Assembly (NCBI RefSeq): GCF_042655385.1
Contig: NZ_JBHSMA010000009.1
Span: 1-64,000, forward strand
Length of the DNA: 64,000 nucleotides
Source: Larkinella bovis
GTDB lineage: Bacteria; Bacteroidota; Bacteroidia; Cytophagales; Spirosomataceae
Reading direction: 5' to 3'
Below, piece by piece: positions 34,695-43,136 of this stretch. The position numbers and the translations under genes are program-made. The notes beneath the pieces were generated by a model that made no database searches, was not told the origin of the DNA, and saw nothing but the letters and a program-made list of their open reading frames with translations. Within the stretch, counting starts at the first letter, position 1. Each line of letters starts with the position of its first letter.

Positions 34695-37673
34695 ATGCAA
34701 AAATTTACCTTCCTGAGCTTACTCCTTCTGCTGACCAGCGGAAGTTACGCCCAGCAGATTCTGAAAGGAATCGTGAACGATGAATCGGGACAAGCCCTCC
34801 CCGGCGTTACCATTGTCCAGAAAAGCACCTCGAATCATACCATCACGGACGCCGATGGCGCCTTCAGTCTGACGGTTCCGTCCTTGCCCGCGCTGCTTCA
34901 GATCAGTTTTGTTGGCTATCAATCGCAGGAACAAACCGTTACCTCTGCCACCCCTCTCCCGCTGGCGATCGAACTGAAAAACACCACACTGAACGAAGTG
35001 GTGGTGGTGGGCTACGGAACCCAGAAAAAGCGGGATCTGACGGGTGCCATTTCGTCCATCACCAGCAAGGATATCGCCGAAACCCCGGCGGCCAATTTCC
35101 TGGCCAACGCCCAGGGACGGCTGGCGGGGGTAGATATCGCCCGGTCGAGCGGAGCACCCGGCTCGGCGCTGACGATTCGTATCCGTGGGAACCGCTCCAT
35201 CAATGCCAGCAACAACCCGCTCTACGTCATCGACGGTATCCCAACCGAAGTTAACATCAACGATTTCAATCCGAACGACATCGAGTCGATGGAAGTGCTG
35301 AAAGATGCCAGTTCGGTCGCCATTTACGGGTCACGTGGAGCCAACGGCGTGATTCTGATCACGACCAAAAAAGGCAAGGAAGGGAAAGCGGTCATCAGTT
35401 ATGATGGCTACTACGGCGTCAAACAGGCCAAAACCGACCTCAATCTGATGGACGGTGACCAGTTTGCCCGCTACGCCCGGATTTCACGGGGATTGTCGCC
35501 GGACGATGCCAGCAAGGATGCGACCTTTCTAAGCACTGTTGAAGTCGATAACCTGAAAAAAGGCATTTCGAATAACTGGCTCGATCTGATTCTTCGCGAC
35601 GGCGCCCAGCAAAGCCACCAGATTTCGGCCAGTGGCGGCTCGAAAAACACCACCTACTACCTGTCCGGCTCGTACTTCAACGAAAAAGGTGTTTTGCTCA
35701 AAAGTGATTATACCCGCTACTCCGTCCGCGCCAACATCGAAACCCGGTTGAGCGAACGGCTCCGCATTGGCATCAGCGCCACCGTTTCGAACGACCTGAC
35801 CAACGCCATGGCCAATGCGCCCTATAACAATGCCCTTTCGTTCTCGCCCCTGGTTCAGCCGTACGATGAGAACGGCCAGTTTGTGGCGTACCCTAACCCC
35901 CGGGAAGGCAACTCCACCAACCCGCTCCTCGAACTGCAACCCGGCCAATACGCGGACGAAACCAAAAAATACCGGGTTTTTGCGAATCTTTTCGGAGAAT
36001 ATAAACTGGCCGAAGGCTTGACCTACCGCCTGAATTACGGCCTGGATTTCAGCACCTCGCGGCAAGGCACTTACAACGGAACGCTGGCGGGCAGCATCAA
36101 CACCGCCAGTGTAAACAATCAGCAAAATTTTGCCTATACCCTCGAAAATATCCTGAATTTTGACCGCAAGTTCGGCGTCCATTCGCTCAACGCCGTCGGG
36201 CTGTTCAGTACCCAGAAAAACCGCTTCGAATCTTCGGCGATCAACGTCCGCGACATTCCGGTCGAAAGCTCGCTGTTTTACGACCTGGGCAGTGCCGTCG
36301 AAGTCACCAGCAAAGCCAGTTCCCTGACGCAGTGGGGACTGCTCTCGTACATGGGCCGGATCAATTACGGCTACAAAGACCGGTATCTGCTGACGCTGAC
36401 GGGCCGGGCCGACGGTTCATCCCGGCTATCGGACGGTAACAAATGGGCATTCTTCCCCTCCATTTCGGCCGGGTGGGTGATCTCCGATGAAGCTTTTTTC
36501 AAGGGCGGCAAAACGGTTTCCTTCCTCAAACTGCGGGTGGGTTACGGCGAAGTCGGCAACACCTCCATTTCGCCCTACCAGACGCTGGGCGGTTTGTCGC
36601 GCTCGACCTACGCCTTTGGCACCGAACCCGGTTTTGGCTACGGCCTGAGCATCATTCCGAACCCGGATCTGACGTGGGAAATCTCCCGGACGCTGAACGT
36701 CGGCGTCGATTTCGGATTCCTGAACGACCGGATTTCCGGTTCGCTCGAACTCTACGACACCAAAACCAGCGACCTGCTGTTGAGCCGACTGATTCCGATT
36801 ACGTCTGGTTACGGATCCATCCTGCAAAACATCGGCGCCACCCGCAACCGGGGGGTCGAACTCTCCCTGAACGGTACGATCCTGAACCGTCCCTCCGGTT
36901 TCCGCTGGAGTGCCAATCTGAACGTATTCTCCAACAAGGAAGAGATCGTCGAGCTGTTCAACGGGCGGGATGACGACGTAGGGAACTCGTGGTTTATCGG
37001 TCAGCCGATCAATGTATTCTACAGCTTCCAGCAGGCAGGCATCTGGCAAACCAACGAAGCCGATCAGGCCAAGGCGACCGGTCAGCGCCCCGGCGACATT
37101 AAAATTGCCGATGTCAACGGACGCGATGCCGAGGGTAATCTGACCAAGTCGCCCGACGGAAAAATTAACGCCGACGACCGTACCGTCTTGGGAAGTACGG
37201 TTCCCAGCTGGAGTGGCGGACTTACCAATCGATTCAACTACAAGGGTTTTGACTTTTCGTTTCTGGTCTACGCCCGGCAAGGTCAGATGCTCCGGAGCGA
37301 CTTTCACAACCTGGGTGGCAACCAGTGGCAGGGACGCTACAACAGCCTGAATTTCGACTACTGGACGCCCAACAATCCGACCAACAAAATGCCGCTGCCC
37401 TACGCAGCATCGGCCCCCCTGTACGCTGATGCCGTCCGGTATTTCGACGGTTCGTTCGTAAAAATCCGGAACATCACGCTGGGGTATACCCTGCCGGGCA
37501 GCCTGCTGTCCAAAGCGGGCGTTTCGAGTCTGCGCGTCTACGCGACGGCGGATAACGCCTTTATTTTCTCGCCCTACAAACTGGTCGATCCCGAATCGGC
37601 GTCGGGTATCGTTGGGGCCACGGTTCCGATGTCATCCGCCACGTACGTGTTTGGTCTTAATCTCAAGTTTTAA
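34695..37673 (+). CDS. SusC/RagA-family TonB-linked outer-membrane transporter (no STN domain)
   Basis: 992 residues: signal peptide (ends near SYAQ, residue 20), carboxypeptidase-regulatory-like domain (LKGIVNDESGQALPGVTIVQ), SusC signature GYGTQKKRDLTGAISSI, plug (YVIDGIPTEVN, LKDASSVAIYGSRGANG) and barrel ending VFGLNLKF. It lacks the STN domain found in the other three SusC proteins, so it is unlikely to signal through FecR. That fits regulation by the hybrid two-component protein downstream. It is followed directly by SusD and two sulfatases, which suggests import of a sulfated oligosaccharide. Confidence 0.95.
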   Translation: MQKFTFLSLLLLLTSGSYAQQILKGIVNDESGQALPGVTIVQKSTSNHTITDADGAFSLTVPSLPALLQISFVGYQSQEQTVTSATPLPLAIELKNTTLNEVVVVGYGTQKKRDLTGAISSITSKDIAETPAANFLANAQGRLAGVDIARSSGAPGSALTIRIRGNRSINASNNPLYVIDGIPTEVNINDFNPNDIESMEVLKDASSVAIYGSRGANGVILITTKKGKEGKAVISYDGYYGVKQAKTDLNLMDGDQFARYARISRGLSPDDASKDATFLSTVEVDNLKKGISNNWLDLILRDGAQQSHQISASGGSKNTTYYLSGSYFNEKGVLLKSDYTRYSVRANIETRLSERLRIGISATVSNDLTNAMANAPYNNALSFSPLVQPYDENGQFVAYPNPREGNSTNPLLELQPGQYADETKKYRVFANLFGEYKLAEGLTYRLNYGLDFSTSRQGTYNGTLAGSINTASVNNQQNFAYTLENILNFDRKFGVHSLNAVGLFSTQKNRFESSAINVRDIPVESSLFYDLGSAVEVTSKASSLTQWGLLSYMGRINYGYKDRYLLTLTGRADGSSRLSDGNKWAFFPSISAGWVISDEAFFKGGKTVSFLKLRVGYGEVGNTSISPYQTLGGLSRSTYAFGTEPGFGYGLSIIPNPDLTWEISRTLNVGVDFGFLNDRISGSLELYDTKTSDLLLSRLIPITSGYGSILQNIGATRNRGVELSLNGTILNRPSGFRWSANLNVFSNKEEIVELFNGRDDDVGNSWFIGQPINVFYSFQQAGIWQTNEADQAKATGQRPGDIKIADVNGRDAEGNLTKSPDGKINADDRTVLGSTVPSWSGGLTNRFNYKGFDFSFLVYARQGQMLRSDFHNLGGNQWQGRYNSLNFDYWTPNNPTNKMPLPYAASAPLYADAVRYFDGSFVKIRNITLGYTLPGSLLSKAGVSSLRVYATADNAFIFSPYKLVDPESASGIVGATVPMSSATYVFGLNLKF

Positions 37674-37687
37674 TGCAGCCTCCCGTC

Positions 37688-39322
37688 ATGAAAAAACTAC
37701 ACTATATTCTGCTCTCCACGGTTTTGCTGGCGCTATCATCCTGCCACGATATGCTGGAAGAACATCCGGTTGGCCTGGCCACGGCGGAAAGTTATTATTC
37801 CACGCCGAAAGGCATTGAAGACGGCCTGAAAGCCACCTACACCACCCTGCGGACGTTCTACGGTCAACAGGAAGCCTTCTTCCTGACCATCAACGGCACG
37901 GATCTGTTTACCAACGGTTTCGGGGGCGTCACCAACTTCCCGGACATCAACGACTACTCTCCCAACTTTCTGGGCACGAACGCTTTCGTCACCACGATCT
38001 GGAATAACTTTTACACCGGCATTAACCAGGCCAACGCCGTCATCGGTCGCGCGCCGAACGTGGCCGGACTGAGCGATGCCGAGAAAAACCGGATTATCGG
38101 CGAAGCCCGCTTCCTGCGTGCCTTGTATTATTTCCACCTGGTGCAGCAGTTCGGCGATGTCCATTTTTCGCTGGAAGAAACCATCGGCGTGCAGACGACC
38201 GCCAAACGCACCCCGGTTTCGACCATCTACGAACAGGGCATCATTCCCGATCTGCAATACGCCATCGAACACCTGCCCGCCAAAGCCACCCAGTACGGAC
38301 GCGTAACCAAACCGGCCTCCGAAGCCCTGCTGGCGCGGGTTCAACTCACGCGGGGCAACTGGGCTGAAGCCGAGCGGCTGGCGAACCAGGTGATCAAAAG
38401 CTACGGTTTTCAACTGGTCAAACCGTACGCCCGGTTGTGGGATATTGATAACGACGTCAACTCGGAAGTAATCTGGTCTGTGCAGTTTACGCCCGATCCG
38501 CTGCTGAACGGAGCCGGGAACGAAAGTCACCTGTTTTTTATCTGGGATTATACCTTCAACCCGACGATGGTGCGGGACATTGAGAATGGGCGTCCGTACC
38601 AGCGGTTTATGCCGACCAACTACCTCATCAAACTGTTCGACCCGAGCAAAGACGCCCGCTGGGACGGTTCATTTAAAACCGTCTGGAAAGCCAACCGGAC
38701 CGGGGTCATCAACGGCAAGAACGTAGCTGTGGGCGATACCTCCATCAAAATTGTGACCTATCCAGTAGCGGATGCCGTCAAAAATGCCGCGCCCTACTGG
38801 CTCATCGATTTTAAAGATCGCTGGGTGGGCAACATCAACAATACGGAAATTGGCGGGATGTCCCGGCGGTATTTTCCCGTTCTGAAAAAATACCTGGACC
38901 CGCTGCGCACCAGTGTCAATGCCACCGACGGTCGCCGGGACTTTTTCGTCATCCGATTGGCCGAGCTGTATTTGATTGCCGGGGAAGCCGCCTGGCGTCA
39001 GAACAAACCCGCCGACGCGGCCGCTTATCTGAACGTCATCCGGAGCCGGGCCGCGATGGCCGGGAAAGAAAAACAGATGGAAATCACGGCCTCCGATGTG
39101 AACCTGGATTTTATTCTGGATGAGCGTGGGCGCGAACTCGTGGGTGAAATGGATCGTTGGTACGACCTGAAACGTACGGGTCAGTTGCTCGAACGGGTGA
39201 AAAAATACAACCTGGATGCGGCTGTCAACATCAAGGAAATGCACCTGGTTCGGCCCATCCCGCAAACCCAGATTGACCGCGTGACGAATCCGGGCGACTT
39301 TTTACAAAATCCGGGTTACTAA
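37688..39322 (+). CDS. SusD/RagB-family outer-membrane lipoprotein
   Basis: 544 residues from the ATG at 37688 (MKKLHYILLSTVLLALSSC), the lipobox Cys being residue 19. SusD features include ARFLRALYYFHLVQQFGDVH, RLAELYLIAGEAAWRQNK and DERGRELVGEMDRWYDLKRT. It starts 14 bp after SusC. It is more distant from the other two SusD proteins of the window than they are from each other, in keeping with a different ligand class. It is the surface glycan-binding partner for the sulfatase-linked SusC. Confidence 0.93.
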   Translation: MKKLHYILLSTVLLALSSCHDMLEEHPVGLATAESYYSTPKGIEDGLKATYTTLRTFYGQQEAFFLTINGTDLFTNGFGGVTNFPDINDYSPNFLGTNAFVTTIWNNFYTGINQANAVIGRAPNVAGLSDAEKNRIIGEARFLRALYYFHLVQQFGDVHFSLEETIGVQTTAKRTPVSTIYEQGIIPDLQYAIEHLPAKATQYGRVTKPASEALLARVQLTRGNWAEAERLANQVIKSYGFQLVKPYARLWDIDNDVNSEVIWSVQFTPDPLLNGAGNESHLFFIWDYTFNPTMVRDIENGRPYQRFMPTNYLIKLFDPSKDARWDGSFKTVWKANRTGVINGKNVAVGDTSIKIVTYPVADAVKNAAPYWLIDFKDRWVGNINNTEIGGMSRRYFPVLKKYLDPLRTSVNATDGRRDFFVIRLAELYLIAGEAAWRQNKPADAAAYLNVIRSRAAMAGKEKQMEITASDVNLDFILDERGRELVGEMDRWYDLKRTGQLLERVKKYNLDAAVNIKEMHLVRPIPQTQIDRVTNPGDFLQNPGY

Positions 39323-39357
39323 AGTAAAAACCGGACGGAATTATTCTTTCCCGTACC

Positions 39358-40854
39358 ATGAGCCGACTAAAAATTCAACTTATTATCGTATTAGCCGTAG
39401 CCGGGTTAACGGCTCTGTCGATGGGCCTGACCAGCGCCCTCCAGGAGCCGCCCGCGCCGGAACGTCCGAACGTGCTTTTTATCTGCGTGGATGACCTGCG
39501 GCCGGATTTGCGCTGCTACGGCAATCCGGTCATTCATTCCCCGAACCTGGATCAACTCGCCAAACAGTCGACCCTGTTCACGCGCCAGTATGTCACCCAG
39601 CCGACCTGCGGTGCTTCGCGGTATAGTCTGCTCACCGGGCGGCTTCCCCGCAACCCCGTGGATATCAAGAACGAGGCCATTGAAAAGCAGATTGCCGGAA
39701 AGCCGCGCACCGAGGTTCCCGAAACGTTCATCGATAACCTGCGCCGGAATGGCTACTACACGGTGGGTATGGGCAAAATCAGTCACTCGCCCGACGGCTA
39801 CGTCTACGGCTACCGGGAGGCCAAAAGCAATCAGCTGGAGTTGCCGCACAGTTGGGATGAAATGCTGTTTGACGCCGGCCAATGGGGCACGGGCTGGAAC
39901 GCGTTTTTTGCGTACAGCGACGGCTCCAACCGCCAGAGCCGGAATGCACAGGTCAAACCGTACGAAGGAAGTGAGGTCGATGACGAAGGTTACCCCGACG
40001 GTCTGACGGCAAAACTGGCCGTTTCCAAACTGAAAGAACTGGCGACAAAAAAGCAGCCGTTCTTTCTGGGCGTCGGTTTTTTCAAACCGCACCTGCCCTT
40101 CAATGCGCCGAAGAAATACTGGGACCTGTACGACGAAACCAACATCCCGCTGACGCCCTCGCCCACGGTTCCGAAGAACGTCAATCCGGCCAGCTTACAC
40201 CCCAGCAACGAGTTTAACCAATACGCGCTGGGTGACGAACAGGCTTCGCTCGACAAACCGGTTTCGGACGCCTACGCCCGCAAACTGCGCCACGCCTATT
40301 ACGCAGCCGTCAGCTATACCGACGCGCAGATTGGCAAAGTGCTGGACGAACTGAAACGCCAGGGACTCGACAAAAACACCATTGTGGTGGTCTGGAGTGA
40401 TCACGGCTGGCACCTGGGCGACTACCGGGTGTGGGGTAAACACACGATTTTTGAACAATCACTGCGGAGTGTGTTGATGGTAAAAAAACCGGGTAGTCAA
40501 ACCGGCGCGGTTCGGGACGAGATCGTGAGCTCGATTGACATTTACCCCACGCTGATGGAATTATGCGGGGTGAAAAGCCCGGCCCAAACCGACGGCAAGA
40601 GTTTCGCCAGTTTGCTCGACAAGGGCAAAAAACCGTGGGATAACGTGGCGTATGGGTATTACCGGCGCGGCATCACGATCCGGACCGACCGCTACCGCCT
40701 GACGCGCTACTTCCGGGACCAGCAACCCACGGTGGAGCTCTATGATCATCAGACCGATCCGCACGAAAACCAGAACATTGCCGATGCCTACCCGGACGTG
40801 GTGAAACAGTTAATGCCACGCTGGGATCAAGGCAACACCCACGTATTCAAGTAA
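39358..40854 (+). CDS. sulfatase (iduronate-2-sulfatase-like, formylglycine type)
   Basis: 498 residues with an N-terminal membrane/signal segment (LIIVLAVAGLTALSMGL). Metal-binding Asp pair in FICVDDLRPDLRCYG. The formylglycine motif is CGASR with Cys84, matching Cys-x-Pro/Ala-x-Arg but using Ala. Further landmarks are GMGKISHSPDGYVYG, FFKPHLPFNAPKKYW and VVWSDHGWHLGDYRVWGKHT. It removes sulfate esters from a sugar, probably in the periplasm after SusCD import. The Cys must be converted to formylglycine by a maturase not encoded in this window. It lies 35 bp after SusD and 16 bp before a second sulfatase. Confidence 0.92.
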   Translation: MSRLKIQLIIVLAVAGLTALSMGLTSALQEPPAPERPNVLFICVDDLRPDLRCYGNPVIHSPNLDQLAKQSTLFTRQYVTQPTCGASRYSLLTGRLPRNPVDIKNEAIEKQIAGKPRTEVPETFIDNLRRNGYYTVGMGKISHSPDGYVYGYREAKSNQLELPHSWDEMLFDAGQWGTGWNAFFAYSDGSNRQSRNAQVKPYEGSEVDDEGYPDGLTAKLAVSKLKELATKKQPFFLGVGFFKPHLPFNAPKKYWDLYDETNIPLTPSPTVPKNVNPASLHPSNEFNQYALGDEQASLDKPVSDAYARKLRHAYYAAVSYTDAQIGKVLDELKRQGLDKNTIVVVWSDHGWHLGDYRVWGKHTIFEQSLRSVLMVKKPGSQTGAVRDEIVSSIDIYPTLMELCGVKSPAQTDGKSFASLLDKGKKPWDNVAYGYYRRGITIRTDRYRLTRYFRDQQPTVELYDHQTDPHENQNIADAYPDVVKQLMPRWDQGNTHVFK

Positions 40855-40870
40855 TCATAAAAAACGAATC

Positions 40871-42316
40871 ATGCCCAGAATTCTGATCTATCTACTCCTG
40901 ATAACCGGCCTTCACGGGATCGCAAAGGCGCAAAACCGTCCAAAACCGTCGGCCCAGCGCCCCAATATCATCTTCATTCTGGCCGACGACCTGGGCTACG
41001 GCGACGTGGGTTTCAACGGGCAGAAACTGATTAAAACACCGAACATCGACCGTCTGGCGGCCGAAGGCATGCGCTTTACGCAGTTTTACGCCGGAACGTC
41101 GGTCTGTGCGCCCTCCCGCTCGTCGCTCATGACTGGACAGCATACCGGCCACACCTACATCCGGGGCAACAAGGGGGTCAAACCCGAAGGCCAGCAACCG
41201 ATTGCGGACTCGGTGGTTACGGTAGCAGAAATCCTCCAGAAAGCGGGCTACACCACGGCGGCCTTCGGCAAGTGGGGGCTGGGGCCGGTGGGCTCCGAGG
41301 GCGACCCCAACAAGCAGGGCTTCGACCGGTTTTACGGCTATAACTGCCAGAGCCTGGCCCACCGCTATTACCCCAACCACCTCTGGAACAACAGTGAAAA
41401 GATTGTTCTGAAAGAAAATGAGAACCTGACGCAAACGAAACAATACGCCCCGGATCTGATCCAGCAACAGACGCTGGATTTCATCAAAGGCAGTGACTCG
41501 AACAAACCGTTTTTCCTGTTTGTGCCCTCTATCCTGCCCCACGCCGAACTGCTGGTCCCTAACGACAGTATTTTTGAGTATTACAAAGGCAAGTTTGCCG
41601 AAAAACCACACAAGGGGGAAGATTATGGCCCGGGTGCCCGGGAGGGTGGTTACGCATCGCAGGCATATCCGCACGCGGCCTTTGCCGCCATGGTAACCCG
41701 GCTCGATCTGTACGTCGGGCAGATTCTGGCAACGCTGAAAGAAAAAGGACTGGATCAGAACACGCTGGTAATTTTTTCCAGCGATAACGGTCCCCACCAC
41801 GAAGGCGGGGCCGATCCGACTTTCTTCAACAGCGGGGGCGGTTTTCGGGGTTTCAAACGCGACCTCTACGAAGGCGGTATTCGGGAACCCATGATTGCCC
41901 GCTGGCCGGGGACCATCAAACCGGGCACGAAAAATGATCACGTCGGCGCCTTCTGGGATCTGCTGCCCACCTTTGCCGAGCTGGCCGGAGCCACCCCCCC
42001 CGCCAGTATCGACGGGATTTCGTTTGCCCCTGCGCTGACGGGTAAAGGCACCCAGAAAAAGCACCAGTACCTCTACTGGGAATTCCACGAGCAGGGCGGT
42101 AAGCAGGCCGTTCGACAGGGCAACTGGAAAGCCGTCCGGCTGAACGCGGCCACCCAGCCCAACGGGCCGGTCGAACTGTACGATTTGTCGAAAGATCCGG
42201 CCGAAAAGACGAATCTGGCCGCCCAGCAACCGGCCAAAGCGGCTGAACTGGGGCGGCTGATGAACCAGTCCCACGTGGCTTCGGCCCTGTTCCCGTTCGG
42301 TTCGGAGGGGCGGTAA
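40871..42316 (+). CDS. arylsulfatase-family sulfatase (formylglycine type)
   Basis: 481 residues with a signal peptide (LIYLLLITGLHGIAKAQ). Metal site in IFILADDLGYGDVGFNGQ, formylglycine motif CAPSR (Cys79) within VCAPSRSSLMTGQHTGH, AAFGKWGLGPVGSEG, and FSSDNGPHHEGGADP followed by FRGFKRDLYEGGIREPM. This is the arylsulfatase A-like subgroup common in polysaccharide loci and different from the preceding iduronate-sulfatase-like enzyme, so the two probably remove sulfate from different positions. It is the last gene of the plus-strand SusCD-sulfatase run; a decayed gene on the other strand follows. Confidence 0.92.
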   Translation: MPRILIYLLLITGLHGIAKAQNRPKPSAQRPNIIFILADDLGYGDVGFNGQKLIKTPNIDRLAAEGMRFTQFYAGTSVCAPSRSSLMTGQHTGHTYIRGNKGVKPEGQQPIADSVVTVAEILQKAGYTTAAFGKWGLGPVGSEGDPNKQGFDRFYGYNCQSLAHRYYPNHLWNNSEKIVLKENENLTQTKQYAPDLIQQQTLDFIKGSDSNKPFFLFVPSILPHAELLVPNDSIFEYYKGKFAEKPHKGEDYGPGAREGGYASQAYPHAAFAAMVTRLDLYVGQILATLKEKGLDQNTLVIFSSDNGPHHEGGADPTFFNSGGGFRGFKRDLYEGGIREPMIARWPGTIKPGTKNDHVGAFWDLLPTFAELAGATPPASIDGISFAPALTGKGTQKKHQYLYWEFHEQGGKQAVRQGNWKAVRLNAATQPNGPVELYDLSKDPAEKTNLAAQQPAKAAELGRLMNQSHVASALFPFGSEGR

Positions 42317-42374
42317 GCAGCCTGGCCTTCTACGCGCTTTCCTGTCCTGGTAGCTCCCGAGCCGAACAAGCTGC

Positions 42375-42781
42375 GGTTTCCGGCTTCCAGCCAGTTGAGG
42401 AGGGCACGGTTCGAACCATGCCCTCCATCGATCTCAGCACCGCTGGGGTAGGGTTCTTCTTCTGCAGCCCAGCCGCACTCATGATTTGCCTCGCCTGGCA
42501 ATATCCATCCTGCGCAACATCGTGTTCCAGTCAGGCCTTTTGCACGAATGATCTCCGTTGGCCGATAGTCCTTCGATGGTAGTGCTAAGCCCATACGACA
42601 GGAACCAACCGCATTGCCAACCTCATGAATCGTACAGGCTCCGCACTGGGCGATTCCGCAGCCGTAGTTGGGGCCGCCTGAATCGGGATGGTCCCGCAGG
42701 GCCAACGCATAGACGCCGTCAGATCGATGTCTATCCGCCTGATTTTGCCGTTGATCTTTCGAGTGAATATTTCTACCGTTA
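42375..42781 (-). pseudogene. frameshifted remnant of a [2Fe-2S] oxidoreductase small subunit (IorA/aldehyde oxidase type)
   Basis: Reading the complement, pieces of one protein family appear in order but in different frames: EIFTRKINGKIRRIDID, then ALRDHPDSGGPNYGCGIAQC and GACTIHEVGNAVGSCR (the plant-type ferredoxin cluster with four Cys), then TTIEGLSANGDH, then AQDGYCQARQIMSAAGLQKK followed by NPTP, then SGAEIDGGHGSN. These match the isoquinoline 1-oxidoreductase alpha-subunit layout. At least three frame changes are needed, and the second cluster's QCGYCQ has become QDGYCQ. The expected large molybdenum subunit is absent. A clear pseudogene. Confidence 0.82.
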
Positions 42782-42888
42782 CAGGGGTTAATTCGGTATG
42801 ATTTTGTTCAGCTTCTATCGCTCAATACGGGGCGATCCGGTTTCTCCTGAAAATGAATGGTATACATAGTACGAATATTTCTACCATT
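42765..42888. repeat. 16-bp direct repeat at the start of the pseudogene
   Basis: GAATATTTCTACCGTT (42765-42780) and GAATATTTCTACCATT (42873-42888) agree at 15 of 16 positions and are 108 bp apart. On the minus strand the outer copy reads ATG GTA GAA ATA TTC, a plausible original start, while the inner copy has ACG in place of the ATG. This suggests an insertion or partial duplication at the 5' end of the dead gene. Confidence 0.6.
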
Positions 42889-42999
42889 TTTACTGGCACA
42901 AAAAGAATTGATTTCCTCAAACCCTCACAACAAGGCGGGGCTTGCGTGAACAGCTTCACCAATTGCCAGCAACGAGGTAAGTCTACCGCCCGAAACCAT

Positions 43000-43023
43000 A
43001 AAAGCGCAGGTTTCCACCTGCGC
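43000..43023 (-). terminator. intrinsic terminator downstream of the T9SS beta-helix gene
   Basis: GCGCAGGT (43004-43011) pairs with ACCTGCGC (43016-43023) around a 4-nt loop. On the minus strand the stem is followed by TTTTATGG. It lies about 115 bp past the stop of the minus-strand secreted protein and should end its transcript. Confidence 0.65.
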
Positions 43024-43038
43024 CATTTCTCCTTTTCA

Positions 43039-43119
43039 GGTATCACTTACTCAACGGAAAGAAGAAAGAGAAAAGAGGTGATACCTAACTCATTAACCAT
43101 GTTTCTTTTCTCTTTCTTC
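43039..43119 (-). repeat. two interlocked inverted repeats in the 3' region
   Basis: Arm A AGGTATCAC (43039-43047) pairs with GTGATACCT (43078-43086). Arm B GAAGAAAGAGAAAAGA (43061-43076) pairs with TCTTTTCTCTTTCTTC (43104-43119). The order A-B-A'-B' means that the two stems interlock (a pseudoknot) or exclude each other. All lie between the beta-helix gene stop and its terminator. Confidence 0.6.
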
Positions 43120-43136
43120 GGATGATCTACGCCAAT

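Noticed and set aside
40892..42274. 460-codon minus-strand frame
   Set aside because: Fully antisense to the second sulfatase, whose active-site motifs are intact; no domain visible in the antisense product.
42822..43046. 74-codon minus-strand frame upstream of the pseudogene
   Set aside because: It covers the terminator and the direct-repeat region; only the short MVEIF stretch has meaning, as the probable old start of the decayed gene.
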